Shown: piece after piece, positions 55,901 to 64,000 of the stretch
Layout: each line of letters opens with the position of its first letter
How positions within the stretch are numbered: position 1 is the stretch's first letter
From: Youhaiella tibetensis
GTDB taxonomy: Bacteria > Pseudomonadota > Alphaproteobacteria > Rhizobiales > Devosiaceae
Reading direction: 5' to 3'
DNA length: 64,000 nt
Assembly (NCBI RefSeq): GCF_008000755.1
Contig: NZ_CP041690.1
Span: forward strand, 2,047,260 to 2,111,259
Program-made: the position numbers and the translations under genes
The notes under the pieces: model-generated
What the model saw: only the letters and a program-made list of their open reading frames with translations
Database searches by the model: none
What the model was told of the DNA's origin: nothing

Positions 55901-56080
55901 ATGGCGGACATCGTCAGCTTCAAGCTTGCCCGCAAGCGCAAGGAGCGAGAGGCCAAGGAAGCCCAGGCCGCGGAGAACCGGATAAGGTTCGGCCGCACCA
56001 AGGCCGAGAAGCAGAAGACCGATGCCGAGAAGGCCCTGGCCGAACGGCGGATCGACGGACATAAGCTGGAGGAGGAGTAA
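55901..56080 (+). CDS. DUF4169 family protein, 59 aa
   Basis: A very small, highly charged, helical protein (ARKRKEREAKEAQAAENRIR). The pattern matches DUF4169, an alphaproteobacterial family of unknown function. AAGGAG lies 10 bases before the ATG. It lies directly after pyrG and is probably co-transcribed. There is no membrane segment. Confidence 0.82.
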   Translation: MADIVSFKLARKRKEREAKEAQAAENRIRFGRTKAEKQKTDAEKALAERRIDGHKLEEE

Positions 56081-56349
56081 TATCTTCCTTCGGCTCTTTG
56101 ATTAAACCAGCATATCAAGATACCGACGCAGCGACCTGTTTCAACAAAGGAATATGGCGTTCATCGGTTTCAAATTTCATCAAAATTTGAATGAAATTCG
56201 GTGTTGTTGTAGCCGAACGCGCACGTTTGCGGGGCCCAGGCGGCGATCCCGGCCAAGTTTCGCTGCGCCGTCTCGCCGAGGCGGTCCGGGACGCAATTGA
56301 CTTGTGAAGAGCGTCTCGCCAAAGTTGGTGCATCAAGAAGGGGGGCTGA

Positions 56350-57813
56350 ATGTCCGACCGTGTTCCGGGTGCTCCTGATCCGGGCGAAATAGCCACCCGG
56401 GTGCGCAATTTCGATTGGGCCAGCACCAGCCTCGGCCCGATGGCATCCTGGCCATCGCAACTAAGGGCCGCAATAGACATCGCACTCGCCTCCCAGGCCC
56501 AGATCGTCCTGTTCTGCGGGCCTGAATTCCTTGCCGTCTACAACGACGCCTACGCACCCACCATCGGGACCAAGCACCCGGCGGCCCTGGGCCGCCCGGC
56601 GAGCGAGCACTGGTCCGAGCTGTGGGACGACCTCGAGCCGCTGCTGAGGCGCGTAGCCGACAGCGGCGAAACCGTATTCGCCCGCGACCGCGCCTTCTAT
56701 ATCGAGCGCGGGGCAGGACCGGAAACGGTGTTCTTCGACATCTCCTATTCGCCCGTCCGCGATGACAAGGGCGAGGTGGTCGCCATCTTCTGCGTTGTCA
56801 GCGAAACGACCGATCGAGTCGGCTATGAAGCCAAGCTGAACCGGCTGGCCTCCATCGTTTCCTCCTCGCAGGACGCGATCCTGGGCATCGACCTCGACCT
56901 GACGGTGACCGACTGGAACGATGGCGCCGAAAAGCTCTACGGGTTCGCGCGTGACGAGATCGTCGGGAAGTCGGTAACGGCCCTTATCCCGCCCGACCGA
57001 TTGGACGAAGAAGCCCGCATCATCGAGCAGATCAAGGCGGGCGGACATGTCGAGCCGCACGAGACCGTCCGCATGAACAAGGACGGGCGACCTGTTGACG
57101 TCTCGCTCTCGGTCTCCCCCATTCACGACGCCCGCGGCAGGGTCGTCGGCGCTTCCAAGATCGCTCGCGACATCAGCGACCGAAAGGCCGCCGAGCAGGC
57201 GCAGAAGGTCCTAGTCGGCGAACTCAACCACCGGGTGAAGAACCTCCTCGCCACCGTCCTTGCGATTGCCCGGCAGACGTTCCGCAATGTCGAGGATCTC
57301 GACGCGTCGCGATCGAGCTTCGAGGCCCGGCTGCTCAACCTGGCCAAGGCCCATGACCTGCTGACCACCAGCGGCTGGGAGAAAGCCAGCCTGCAGCAGG
57401 TGGTCGAGAACGCGCTAGCGCCGTTCTCCTCCAGTCGCATCGACGTGGCGGGCCCCCCGCTCAAGCTCCAGCCCAAGGCAGCGGTCGCCGTGGCGCTGAT
57501 CCTGCACGAGCTGGCGACCAATGCCTCCAAGTACGGGGCGCTGTCGACGCCCGACGGACGCGTCAGCGTCACCTGGACCGTCGAGGACGAAGGCGAGGCA
57601 AGGTTCCGGCTCTCCTGGCGCGAAGCGGGTGGACCGCCGGTCGTGGCTCCGGCGCGAAAGGGCTTCGGGTCTCGCCTCATCGAGAGCATGGTCTTCCAGC
57701 TCGACGGAACCTTCGAGCTGACCTACGAGCCGGACGGCGTTTCCTGCCGGATCGACGCGCCGCTCTCATCGGATTGGCGCGACACGGACCTGGATCTCGT
57801 CGATCAGAAGTAG
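56350..57813 (+). CDS. PAS-domain HWE-family sensor histidine kinase
   Basis: A 487-residue cytosolic sensor kinase. A GAF/PAS-like N-terminal region (about residues 20-155, FDWASTSLGPMASWP) and a PAS domain (about 160-280, LGIDLDLTVTDWNDGAEKLYG) precede the kinase. The phosphoacceptor is H294 in ELNHRVKNLLATVLAIARQT. The ATP site has N391 in HELATNASKYGAL and the HWE signature WRE at 423-425. There is no membrane segment. No response regulator is adjacent, so the partner is unknown. AAGGGGGG precedes the ATG. Confidence 0.92.
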   Translation: MSDRVPGAPDPGEIATRVRNFDWASTSLGPMASWPSQLRAAIDIALASQAQIVLFCGPEFLAVYNDAYAPTIGTKHPAALGRPASEHWSELWDDLEPLLRRVADSGETVFARDRAFYIERGAGPETVFFDISYSPVRDDKGEVVAIFCVVSETTDRVGYEAKLNRLASIVSSSQDAILGIDLDLTVTDWNDGAEKLYGFARDEIVGKSVTALIPPDRLDEEARIIEQIKAGGHVEPHETVRMNKDGRPVDVSLSVSPIHDARGRVVGASKIARDISDRKAAEQAQKVLVGELNHRVKNLLATVLAIARQTFRNVEDLDASRSSFEARLLNLAKAHDLLTTSGWEKASLQQVVENALAPFSSSRIDVAGPPLKLQPKAAVAVALILHELATNASKYGALSTPDGRVSVTWTVEDEGEARFRLSWREAGGPPVVAPARKGFGSRLIESMVFQLDGTFELTYEPDGVSCRIDAPLSSDWRDTDLDLVDQK

Positions 57814-57828
57814 CAGCGAGCGGCGGCG

Positions 57829-59937
57829 TCAGCCGGCGCGGATGAGCTGGATCGCGGTGTCTTTCCGGAAGAGATAGAGCAGGGTGCGCAGGGCTTCGCC
57901 GTCCTGGCCGGTGAGGCCGGGATTGCCCGCCAGCGCCGCCTTGGCGTCGTCATGGGCCCAATCGAGCAGATGCCGGTGGGCATCCGGGACGGCGAGGCGG
58001 TAGCCGGGCATGCCCGACTGACGGGTGCCCAGGATATCGCCCTGTCCGCGCAGTTCGAGGTCGCGCTCGGCGATGACGAAGCCGTCCTCGGTGCTCTTGA
58101 TGGTGTCGAGGCGCGCCCGTGCCGTCTCCGAGAGCGGATCCTTGTAGAGCAGCAGGCAGGCGGAGCGGTTGGAACCGCGTCCGACGCGCCCGCGCAACTG
58201 GTGGAGCTGGGCAAGACCGAAGCGCTCGGCATGTTCGATGATCATGATCGAGGCATTGGGAACGTCGACGCCGACCTCGATGACTGTCGTCGCCACGAGA
58301 ATTTTGGTCTCGTTGCGCGCGAACCGGGTCATGATCTCCTGCTTGGCCGCCGCGCCCAGCTTGCCGTGGATGAGCGCGACCTGATCGCCAAACACCTTCT
58401 TGAGCTCGGCGAAGCGGTCTTCAGCGGAGACCACGCTCAGGTGCTCGGATTCCTCGACCAGCGGGCAGACCCAGAACGCCTGCGCGCCCTCGGCGATCCG
58501 CGCCTGGAGGCGCGAAACGACCCGGCCATATTCGGAGATGGGAAGGACGGCGGTATCGATCGGCTGACGGCCGGCGGGCTTTTCGCGCAGGATCGAAACG
58601 GCCATGTCGCCAAAATGGGTGAGGACGAGGGTGCGTGGAATGGGCGTGGCGGTCATCACCAGCAGATCGGTGTGCCTGCCCTTTTCCGAGAGGGCCAAGC
58701 GCTGATGGACGCCGAACCGGTGCTGTTCATCCACCACGGTGAGGCCGAGATCGGCGAATTCGACGCCGGACTGGAAGAGGGCATGCGTACCCACCGCAAT
58801 GCTGGTGGCGCCACTGGCGAGCCCCGCCAGGGCCGCACGGCGCTCGGCGGCGGGCATCTTGCCGGTGAGGAGCACGATGCCCAGTCCCGCGGCATCGGCC
58901 AGGGGCTTGAGCGTTCGGAAGTGCTGGGCGGCAAGCAACTCGGTGGGGGCCATCAACGTCGATTGCGCGCCCGATTCCGCCAGCGCCGCCATGGCCATTA
59001 GTGCGACCACCGTCTTGCCGGCGCCGACATCGCCCTGGAGCAGGCGCGACATGCGGTTGGAAGAGGCCAGGTCCTCCCTGATATCGGCAACGGCCTGCCT
59101 TTGGCCATCCGTCATCGAAAAGGGCAGGGCGGCCTCGATCCGTGACGTGATCTCGCCGGTAAAGGCGCGCGAGACGCCGCGCGCCGCCACGAGCTGGCTG
59201 CGCACGAGCTGCAGCGTCAACTGGCCGGCGAGGTATTCGTCATAGGCCAGCCGCTGGCGGGCAGGGCCCATGAGGTCCCCATCCTCGGGTTCCTGGGGCA
59301 TGTGCACCTTGCCCATGGCCTCGCGGAAGCTCGGCCACTTGAAACGGTCGCGCGTCGCCTGCGGGATCCAGTCATCGAGCTCGGGGACGGTTTCCACGAC
59401 CTGACGAACGACCTTGGTCAGCGCCTTGGAGGAAAGCCCCTGGGTGAGCGGATAGACCGGCTCGACCAGCGGCAGGGTCGCGAACTTGTCGGGCTCGACG
59501 ATGTAGTCGGGGTGGGTGATCTGCTTTTCGCCGTTAAAGAAGCCGATCTGGCCCGAGACGTAGCGCTCCTCGCCGACCGGCAGGGCCTTCTCGATCCAGC
59601 CGCCCTCCGAACGAAAGAAGATGAGCTGGATGTCCCCGGTCTCGTCATGGGCGAGGACCCGGTGGGGAATGCCCTTGCGGCCACGCGGGGGCACGATGTG
59701 GCGGTCGACATGGAGTTTCAGCGTGACCGTGCCGCCCATCCAGGTATTGGCGACACCCACCATCTTGCGCCGGTCGACGACGCCGGACGGCATGTGCATG
59801 AGCACGTCGAGCGCGATGGCTTCCTGCCCGTCCGGGGCGCCGAAGAAGCGCGTGAGCAGGGCGGACAGGTGCGGGCCCACGCCCTTGAGGGAGTGAAGCG
59901 AACGGAACAGCGGATCGAGGGTCGAAGGTCTGGGCAC
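57829..59937 (-). CDS. recG: ATP-dependent DNA helicase RecG
   Basis: About 702 residues. An N-terminal wedge/OB region is followed by helicase motif I GDVGAGKTVVAL, DEQHRFG (DExx box), TATPIPRTL and the C-terminal LHQLRGRVGRGSNRSACLLLY. It remodels stalled forks and branched DNA. The start is GTG at 59935-59937 with AGGAAG upstream. The frame is open to 60075, but that part reads through an intergenic repeat-like stretch and is rejected. Confidence 0.96.
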   Translation of the reverse strand: MPRPSTLDPLFRSLHSLKGVGPHLSALLTRFFGAPDGQEAIALDVLMHMPSGVVDRRKMVGVANTWMGGTVTLKLHVDRHIVPPRGRKGIPHRVLAHDETGDIQLIFFRSEGGWIEKALPVGEERYVSGQIGFFNGEKQITHPDYIVEPDKFATLPLVEPVYPLTQGLSSKALTKVVRQVVETVPELDDWIPQATRDRFKWPSFREAMGKVHMPQEPEDGDLMGPARQRLAYDEYLAGQLTLQLVRSQLVAARGVSRAFTGEITSRIEAALPFSMTDGQRQAVADIREDLASSNRMSRLLQGDVGAGKTVVALMAMAALAESGAQSTLMAPTELLAAQHFRTLKPLADAAGLGIVLLTGKMPAAERRAALAGLASGATSIAVGTHALFQSGVEFADLGLTVVDEQHRFGVHQRLALSEKGRHTDLLVMTATPIPRTLVLTHFGDMAVSILREKPAGRQPIDTAVLPISEYGRVVSRLQARIAEGAQAFWVCPLVEESEHLSVVSAEDRFAELKKVFGDQVALIHGKLGAAAKQEIMTRFARNETKILVATTVIEVGVDVPNASIMIIEHAERFGLAQLHQLRGRVGRGSNRSACLLLYKDPLSETARARLDTIKSTEDGFVIAERDLELRGQGDILGTRQSGMPGYRLAVPDAHRHLLDWAHDDAKAALAGNPGLTGQDGEALRTLLYLFRKDTAIQLIRAG

Positions 59938-59959
59938 GATTCTTCCTGGAGTCCGGCAA

Positions 59960-60062
59960 GGAGTAGAAGGTTTTGAGGTGGGGGAAAAGCGGACCGGGGT
60001 GCGCTTCCCTCCCCCTTGTGGGGAGGGAGACCTGCCGGCAAGATCGAAGGTCTCCCTCATCC
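59960..60062. repeat. probable dispersed intergenic palindromic element
   Basis: The recG-sdhE gap contains a perfect 8-bp CCCTCCCC/GGGGAGGG hairpin at 60007-60027 (loop CTTGT), which extends by one A-T and one G-T pair, inside GC-skewed sequence. The pattern resembles intergenic palindromes that recur in many alphaproteobacterial genomes; within this window the closest relative is the hairpin at 26411-26436. The boundaries are approximate. Confidence 0.4.
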
Positions 60063-60127
60063 AAATGTGTGACAACGGCCGTCTTTGCGCGTAAGAAGGC
60101 CTCCCACATCACTGAGTTGACCCGATC

Positions 60128-60421
60128 ATGGCCCTTCAAAACAGCGCCGGTGAAGACACTGCTATGCGCCGCCGCCGCATGCGCTATCGCGCCTGGCACC
60201 GTGGAACCCGCGAGATGGACCTCATCCTTGGGCCCTATGCCGATGCCCATATCGAAGGCCTCCCCGAAGCGGAGCTCGACCGGCTCGAAAAGCTCATGAA
60301 CGAGGAGGATACGGACCTGCTCAAGTGGATCATGGGCCAGGAGCCGGTGCCCGGCGACGTCGATGCCGAACTGCTCGCGGTGCTGGCCCGGTTCAACGAC
60401 GCGAGGCTGGCGGGCATATGA
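60128..60421 (+). CDS. sdhE: SdhE/SDH assembly factor 2 family protein (FAD assembly)
   Basis: A 97-residue protein. The signature RGTREMD lies in YRAWHRGTREMDLILGPY, and NEEDTDLLKWIMGQEPVP follows. The family promotes covalent flavin attachment to the succinate dehydrogenase flavoprotein. The start at 60128 lacks a strong ribosome site; an ATG at 60164 would give a shorter N-terminus. The stop overlaps mfd (ATGA). Confidence 0.92.
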   Translation: MALQNSAGEDTAMRRRRMRYRAWHRGTREMDLILGPYADAHIEGLPEAELDRLEKLMNEEDTDLLKWIMGQEPVPGDVDAELLAVLARFNDARLAGI

Positions 60422-63400
60422 GCCAGGTTCCGGTCCGCACCATCTCCAATGTCCCCGATGGCATGCAGGCGGTTGTCCTGGCGCGCCTGGTCGAGGAGCG
60501 CCTTAAGGCCGACCCCGAGGCGGCCGCCGCGGCAGTGTTCGTGGCGCGCGACGGGCGGCGCCTGCAGCGCATGGCCGAGACACTGGCGCAATTGCTGCCC
60601 GGCCACGCGATCCTCACCGTCCCCGCCTGGGACTGCCTGCCCTATGACCGTGTCTCGCCCAACACGGTGACGATCGCCGAGCGCATGAAGACCCTGGCGG
60701 CGCTGACAGACGGCTCGGCCAGGGGCGCAGTGGTGCTGACGGCCGTCAACGCGCTCGTCCAGCGGCTCATCCCGCGCGAGGTGACAGCAGGCATGTCCTT
60801 CTCGGCCGCGGCCGGCAAGGTCGTGGCCAGCGACAAGCTCATCGCCTGGGCGGCCAATAACGGCTACCTGCGCGTGCCCACGGTGCGCGAAGCCGGCGAA
60901 TACGCCGTGCGCGGCGGCATCGTCGATCTCTTTCCGGCCGGCCAGGAAACCCCGCTGCGATTCGATTTCTTCGGCTCCCAGCTCGAAACCATCCGCACTT
61001 TCGACCCCGACAGCCAGCGCACGACCGGCAACATCAAGACGATCTCGCTGGCGCCGATGAGCGAGGCGGTGCTCGCCGAGGACACCATCCGGCGCTTCAG
61101 GCGCAATTACACGGCGACCTTCGGCGGCAATACCGCCGACGATCCGCTCTACGCCGCCGTCAGCGCCGGACAGCGCTTCCCGGGCGTCGAGCACTGGCTG
61201 CCGTTCTTCTATGAGGACATGAGCCGGCTGGCCGACTACACGGGCGACGCCCCGTTCGTCTTCGACGACCAGGCAAAGGAAGCCTTCGCCGAACGCCAGC
61301 AGCAGATCGCCGATTACTACGACGCCCGCCAGGAAGCGCGCCAGGCCCCCGCCGGCGCCACCTCGGGCGCACCCTATAAGCCCATCGAGCCGGGCCTGCT
61401 CTACGAGATGGAGGCGCCGGCCTATGCGCAGGCGGGCACCACCGTCGTCCAGCTCTCCCCGTTCTCGGCCCCGGGCGGCAGCAAGCGGGACGACGCCGGG
61501 GGACGCCTGGCCCACAATTTCGCCGCCGAGCGGCAGGCCGCCGACACCAATCTCTTCGAGGCGGTCGTCGACCTTCTCAAGAAGAACAGCCGGGCAGGGC
61601 GCCGCACCATCATCGCCTGCTGGTCGACGGGCACGCGCGACCGCATGGCCCAGGTGCTGCACGACCACGGGCTCAAGAACCCGCGCATGGCCGAAAACTG
61701 GCGCGACGCGGAGACCACCTCGGCCAATACCACCGCGCTGGTGGTGCTGGGCCTCGACACGGGCTTCGAGACCGACGACCTGCTGGTGCTTTCCGAGCAG
61801 GATATCCTGGGCGAGCGCATCCTGCGCCCGCAGCGCCGCAAGAAGGCCAGCGACGCGCTGACCGAGGCGGCAAGCCTGGCGGCCGGGGACCTGGTAGTCC
61901 ATGTGGATCACGGCATCGGCCGGTTCGTGGGCCTCAAGGTCATCGAGGCGGGCGGGGCGCCCCACGAGTGCGTGGAGATCGAATACGCCAAGGGCGACAA
62001 GCTCTACCTGCCGGTCGAGAACATCGAACTGCTCTCGCGCTACGGCTCGGAAGAGACGGGGGCGGAGCTCGACCGGCTGGGCGGCGTCGCCTGGCAGGCC
62101 AAGAAGGGCCGGCTCAAGAAGCGCATCCGCGAGATGGCCGAGCAGCTCATCAAGATCGCGGCGGCGCGCCAGCTTACAAGATCCGACCCGATTGCGCTCC
62201 CCACCGGCGCCTACGAGGATTTTGCCGCGCGCTTCCCCTACGAGGAGACCGAGGACCAGCTCGTGGCCATCGAGGCCGTGCTGGACGACCTGACCTCCGG
62301 ACGCGTCATGGACCGGCTGGTCTGCGGCGACGTCGGCTTCGGCAAGACCGAAGTGGCGCTTCGCGCCGCATTCGCCGTGGCCATGTCGGGCAAGCAGGTC
62401 GCCGTGGTCGTGCCGACGACGCTGCTGGCGCGCCAGCACCTGCGCACCTTCAAGGAGCGCTTCGCCGGCCTGCCGGTGAACGTCGCCGGCGCCTCGCGCC
62501 TGATCCCCTCCGCCGAACTCAAGGCGACCAAGGAGGGGCTCGAGAGCGGGCACGTCGATATCGTCGTCGGCACGCACGCGCTGCTCTCCAAATCCATCAA
62601 GTTCAAGGACCTGGGACTGCTCATCATCGATGAGGAGCAGCATTTCGGCGTCGGCCACAAGGAGCGCCTCAAGGAGCTCAAGGCCAACGTGCATGTGCTG
62701 ACGCTGACGGCAACGCCGATCCCGCGCACGCTGCAGCTTGCCCTCACCGGGGTACGCGACCTCTCGCTGCTGGCGACGCCACCGGTGGATCGCCTGGCGG
62801 TGCGCACCTTCGTCTCGCCCTTCGATCCGCTCTCGATCCGCGAAGCGCTCCTGCGCGAAAAGTATCGTGGCGGACAGGCCTTCTATGTGGTGCCCCGCAT
62901 CAAGGACCAGCCCGACATCGCCGAGTTCCTGACCCAGCAGGTGCCCGAAGTCTCGTTCGTGGTCGCCAACGGCCAGATGGCGCCGGGCGAGCTCGACGAC
63001 ATCATGAACGCCTTCTACGACGGCAAGTTCGACGTGCTGGTGGCAACGACCATCGTCGAATCGGGGCTGGATATCCCCAATGCCAATACGCTCGTCGTAC
63101 ATCGCGCCGACAATTTCGGCCTGGCCCAGCTCTACCAGATCCGCGGGCGTATCGGCCGCTCCAAGGCGCGCGCCTATGCGCTCTTCACCATCCCGCCCGA
63201 CCGCAAGCTGACCGATACGGCCGAACGCCGGCTGGGCGTGCTGCAGTCGCTCGAAAGCCTGGGGGCCGGCTTCCAGCTCGCCAGCCACGACCTCGATATC
63301 CGCGGCGCGGGCAACCTGCTGGGCGAGGAGCAGTCGGGCCATATCCGCGAGGTCGGCTACGAGCTCTACCAATCCATGCTCGAAGAAGCCGTGGCCTCCC

Positions 63401-63915
63401 TGCGCTCGGGCGAAGAGGTCTACGAGGAAAAGGGCGAGTGGAGCCCGCAGATCTCCATCGGCATGCCGGTGATGATCCCCGAGTATTATGTGCCGGACCT
63501 GCAGCTGCGCATGCAGCTCTACCGGCGCCTGGGCGACCTCACCGATGCACGCGAGATCGACGCGGCCGGCGCCGAGCTCATCGACCGCTTCGGGCCGCTG
63601 CCCGAGGAAGTCGAAGCGCTGCTCAAGATCATCCTGGTCAAGTCGCTCTGCCGCGCCGCCAACGTCGAGAAGGTCGATGCCGGCCCCAAGGGCGCGATCA
63701 TCACGTTCCGCAACAGCGAGTTCGCCGACCCGGTGGGACTGGTCAAGCTCGTCGCCGATCCGGGCCAGCAGGCTCGCGTGCGCCCCGATCAGAAAATTGT
63801 GTTCGCGCGCAACTGGCCGTCCGCCGACGCGCGCCTGAAGGGAACGGCGGCCATTCTGTCCCGGCTGGCCAAGCTTGCCGAGGCGGGCCGTGCTTCCGTC
63901 ACAGTTTCCGGATAA
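60418..63915 (+). CDS. mfd: transcription-repair coupling factor Mfd
   Basis: An 1165-residue translocase that removes stalled RNA polymerase and recruits UvrA. The order is an N-terminal UvrB-like module, the RNA-polymerase-interaction domain (GDLVVHVDHGIGRFVGLKVIE, about residue 489), a helicase core with GDVGFGKTEVALRAA and IIDEEQHFGVGHKERLK, and the C-terminal TRCF domain. Full length. The ATG overlaps the sdhE stop; the upstream in-frame ATG at 60325 lies inside sdhE. Confidence 0.97.
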   Translation: MSQVPVRTISNVPDGMQAVVLARLVEERLKADPEAAAAAVFVARDGRRLQRMAETLAQLLPGHAILTVPAWDCLPYDRVSPNTVTIAERMKTLAALTDGSARGAVVLTAVNALVQRLIPREVTAGMSFSAAAGKVVASDKLIAWAANNGYLRVPTVREAGEYAVRGGIVDLFPAGQETPLRFDFFGSQLETIRTFDPDSQRTTGNIKTISLAPMSEAVLAEDTIRRFRRNYTATFGGNTADDPLYAAVSAGQRFPGVEHWLPFFYEDMSRLADYTGDAPFVFDDQAKEAFAERQQQIADYYDARQEARQAPAGATSGAPYKPIEPGLLYEMEAPAYAQAGTTVVQLSPFSAPGGSKRDDAGGRLAHNFAAERQAADTNLFEAVVDLLKKNSRAGRRTIIACWSTGTRDRMAQVLHDHGLKNPRMAENWRDAETTSANTTALVVLGLDTGFETDDLLVLSEQDILGERILRPQRRKKASDALTEAASLAAGDLVVHVDHGIGRFVGLKVIEAGGAPHECVEIEYAKGDKLYLPVENIELLSRYGSEETGAELDRLGGVAWQAKKGRLKKRIREMAEQLIKIAAARQLTRSDPIALPTGAYEDFAARFPYEETEDQLVAIEAVLDDLTSGRVMDRLVCGDVGFGKTEVALRAAFAVAMSGKQVAVVVPTTLLARQHLRTFKERFAGLPVNVAGASRLIPSAELKATKEGLESGHVDIVVGTHALLSKSIKFKDLGLLIIDEEQHFGVGHKERLKELKANVHVLTLTATPIPRTLQLALTGVRDLSLLATPPVDRLAVRTFVSPFDPLSIREALLREKYRGGQAFYVVPRIKDQPDIAEFLTQQVPEVSFVVANGQMAPGELDDIMNAFYDGKFDVLVATTIVESGLDIPNANTLVVHRADNFGLAQLYQIRGRIGRSKARAYALFTIPPDRKLTDTAERRLGVLQSLESLGAGFQLASHDLDIRGAGNLLGEEQSGHIREVGYELYQSMLEEAVASLRSGEEVYEEKGEWSPQISIGMPVMIPEYYVPDLQLRMQLYRRLGDLTDAREIDAAGAELIDRFGPLPEEVEALLKIILVKSLCRAANVEKVDAGPKGAIITFRNSEFADPVGLVKLVADPGQQARVRPDQKIVFARNWPSADARLKGTAAILSRLAKLAEAGRASVTVSG

Positions 63916-64000
63916 TGCTTTGGTTAATCGCTCCGGTCATGTTATTGCCCGAATTGCCCTTGATGGGCACCAATCAGAAGGTGGCCCAAACCACCACGAG
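63915..64000 (+). CDS. possible start of a further gene, cut by the window edge
   Basis: An ATG overlaps the mfd stop (TAATG), and the frame is open to the end (28 codons), with a hydrophobic start (LWLIAPVMLLPELPLM) that could be a signal peptide. Too short to identify. Confidence 0.25.
   Translation, partial: MLWLIAPVMLLPELPLMGTNQKVAQTTT

Noticed and set aside
56081-56349. EcfG-type (GGAAC-CGTT) stress promoter ahead of the HWE kinase gene
   Set aside because: GGAAT and CGTT are present near 56150 but only three bases apart rather than 16-17, so the spacing is wrong.
59938-60075. N-terminal extension of RecG to an ATG at 60075
   Set aside because: The added residues read through a palindromic intergenic element (RSPSPQGGGKRTP-like), while a GTG at 59937 has a good ribosome site and gives the usual length.
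60235-63372. Antisense frame of over 1000 codons opposite mfd
   Set aside because: Shadow of mfd; low-complexity composition and no family resemblance.

Overview
The window is GC-rich, gene-dense DNA from an alphaproteobacterium. It is most likely a member of the Hyphomicrobiales (Rhizobiales), with a Devosia-like genus as the best guess. The evidence is the conserved gene order rpsB-tsf-pyrH-frr-uppS-cdsA-rseP-bamA-lpxD-fabZ-lpxA-lpxI-lpxB-gltA-gltX-comEC ... lexA ... moeA-moaC-trpCDGE-ppiD-tpiA-secG-pyrG, the GTTC-N7-GTTC SOS boxes at lexA, LpxI in place of LpxH, a DUF4169 protein, an SdhE protein and an HWE histidine kinase. The genus assignment is inference from memory of related genomes; no search was run.

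Layout. 1-13.2 kb is a mixed region. It holds the end of an L-2-hydroxyglutarate oxidase gene, a cysteine-rich Csp-like protein beside an exported DsbA-like protein, tandem tRNA-Glu genes (TTC and CTC), an AraC regulator divergent from an SDR gene, a dienelactone hydrolase, a zincin, an M15-like lipoprotein, glyoxalase I, a twin cold-shock-domain protein, a DUF192 lipoprotein, a hemolysin III protein, and a three-gene operon encoding a TolQ/ExbB-like channel and an unusual TolR/ExbD-like partner. 13.2-26.3 kb is the backbone block for translation (rpsB, tsf, pyrH, frr), isoprenoid and phospholipid carriers (uppS, cdsA), envelope proteolysis and outer-membrane assembly (rseP, bamA) and lipid A synthesis (lpxD-fabZ-lpxA-lpxI-lpxB). 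gltA, gltX and comEC follow.

31.5-37.9 kb is a catabolic islet: dgoK-dgoA-SMP30 lactonase-GH42 beta-galactosidase on the minus strand, divergent from an IlvD/Edd-type sugar-acid dehydratase. Together these suggest hydrolysis of a beta-galactoside and oxidative (De Ley-Doudoroff type) breakdown of galactose to pyruvate and glyceraldehyde-3-phosphate. lexA follows, preceded by two SOS boxes. Divergent from lexA is a ytcA-mdtN-mdtO-mdtP-like efflux operon, then a hydrolase gene. Both the catabolic and efflux sets look like insertions that split a normally continuous comEC-lexA-moeA block.

44.9-64 kb returns to backbone: moeA-moaC-trpC-trpD-trpG, trpE and a PpiD-like chaperone on the minus strand, then tpiA, secG, pyrG and a DUF4169 gene on the plus strand, an orphan HWE sensor kinase, recG, sdhE and mfd. 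No CRISPR array, insertion sequence, prophage or rRNA was seen. The least-explained system is the TolQ/TolR-like operon at 11.2-13.2 kb. Its TolR-like subunit keeps the membrane aspartate but carries a DUF2135/YfaP-like periplasmic domain.
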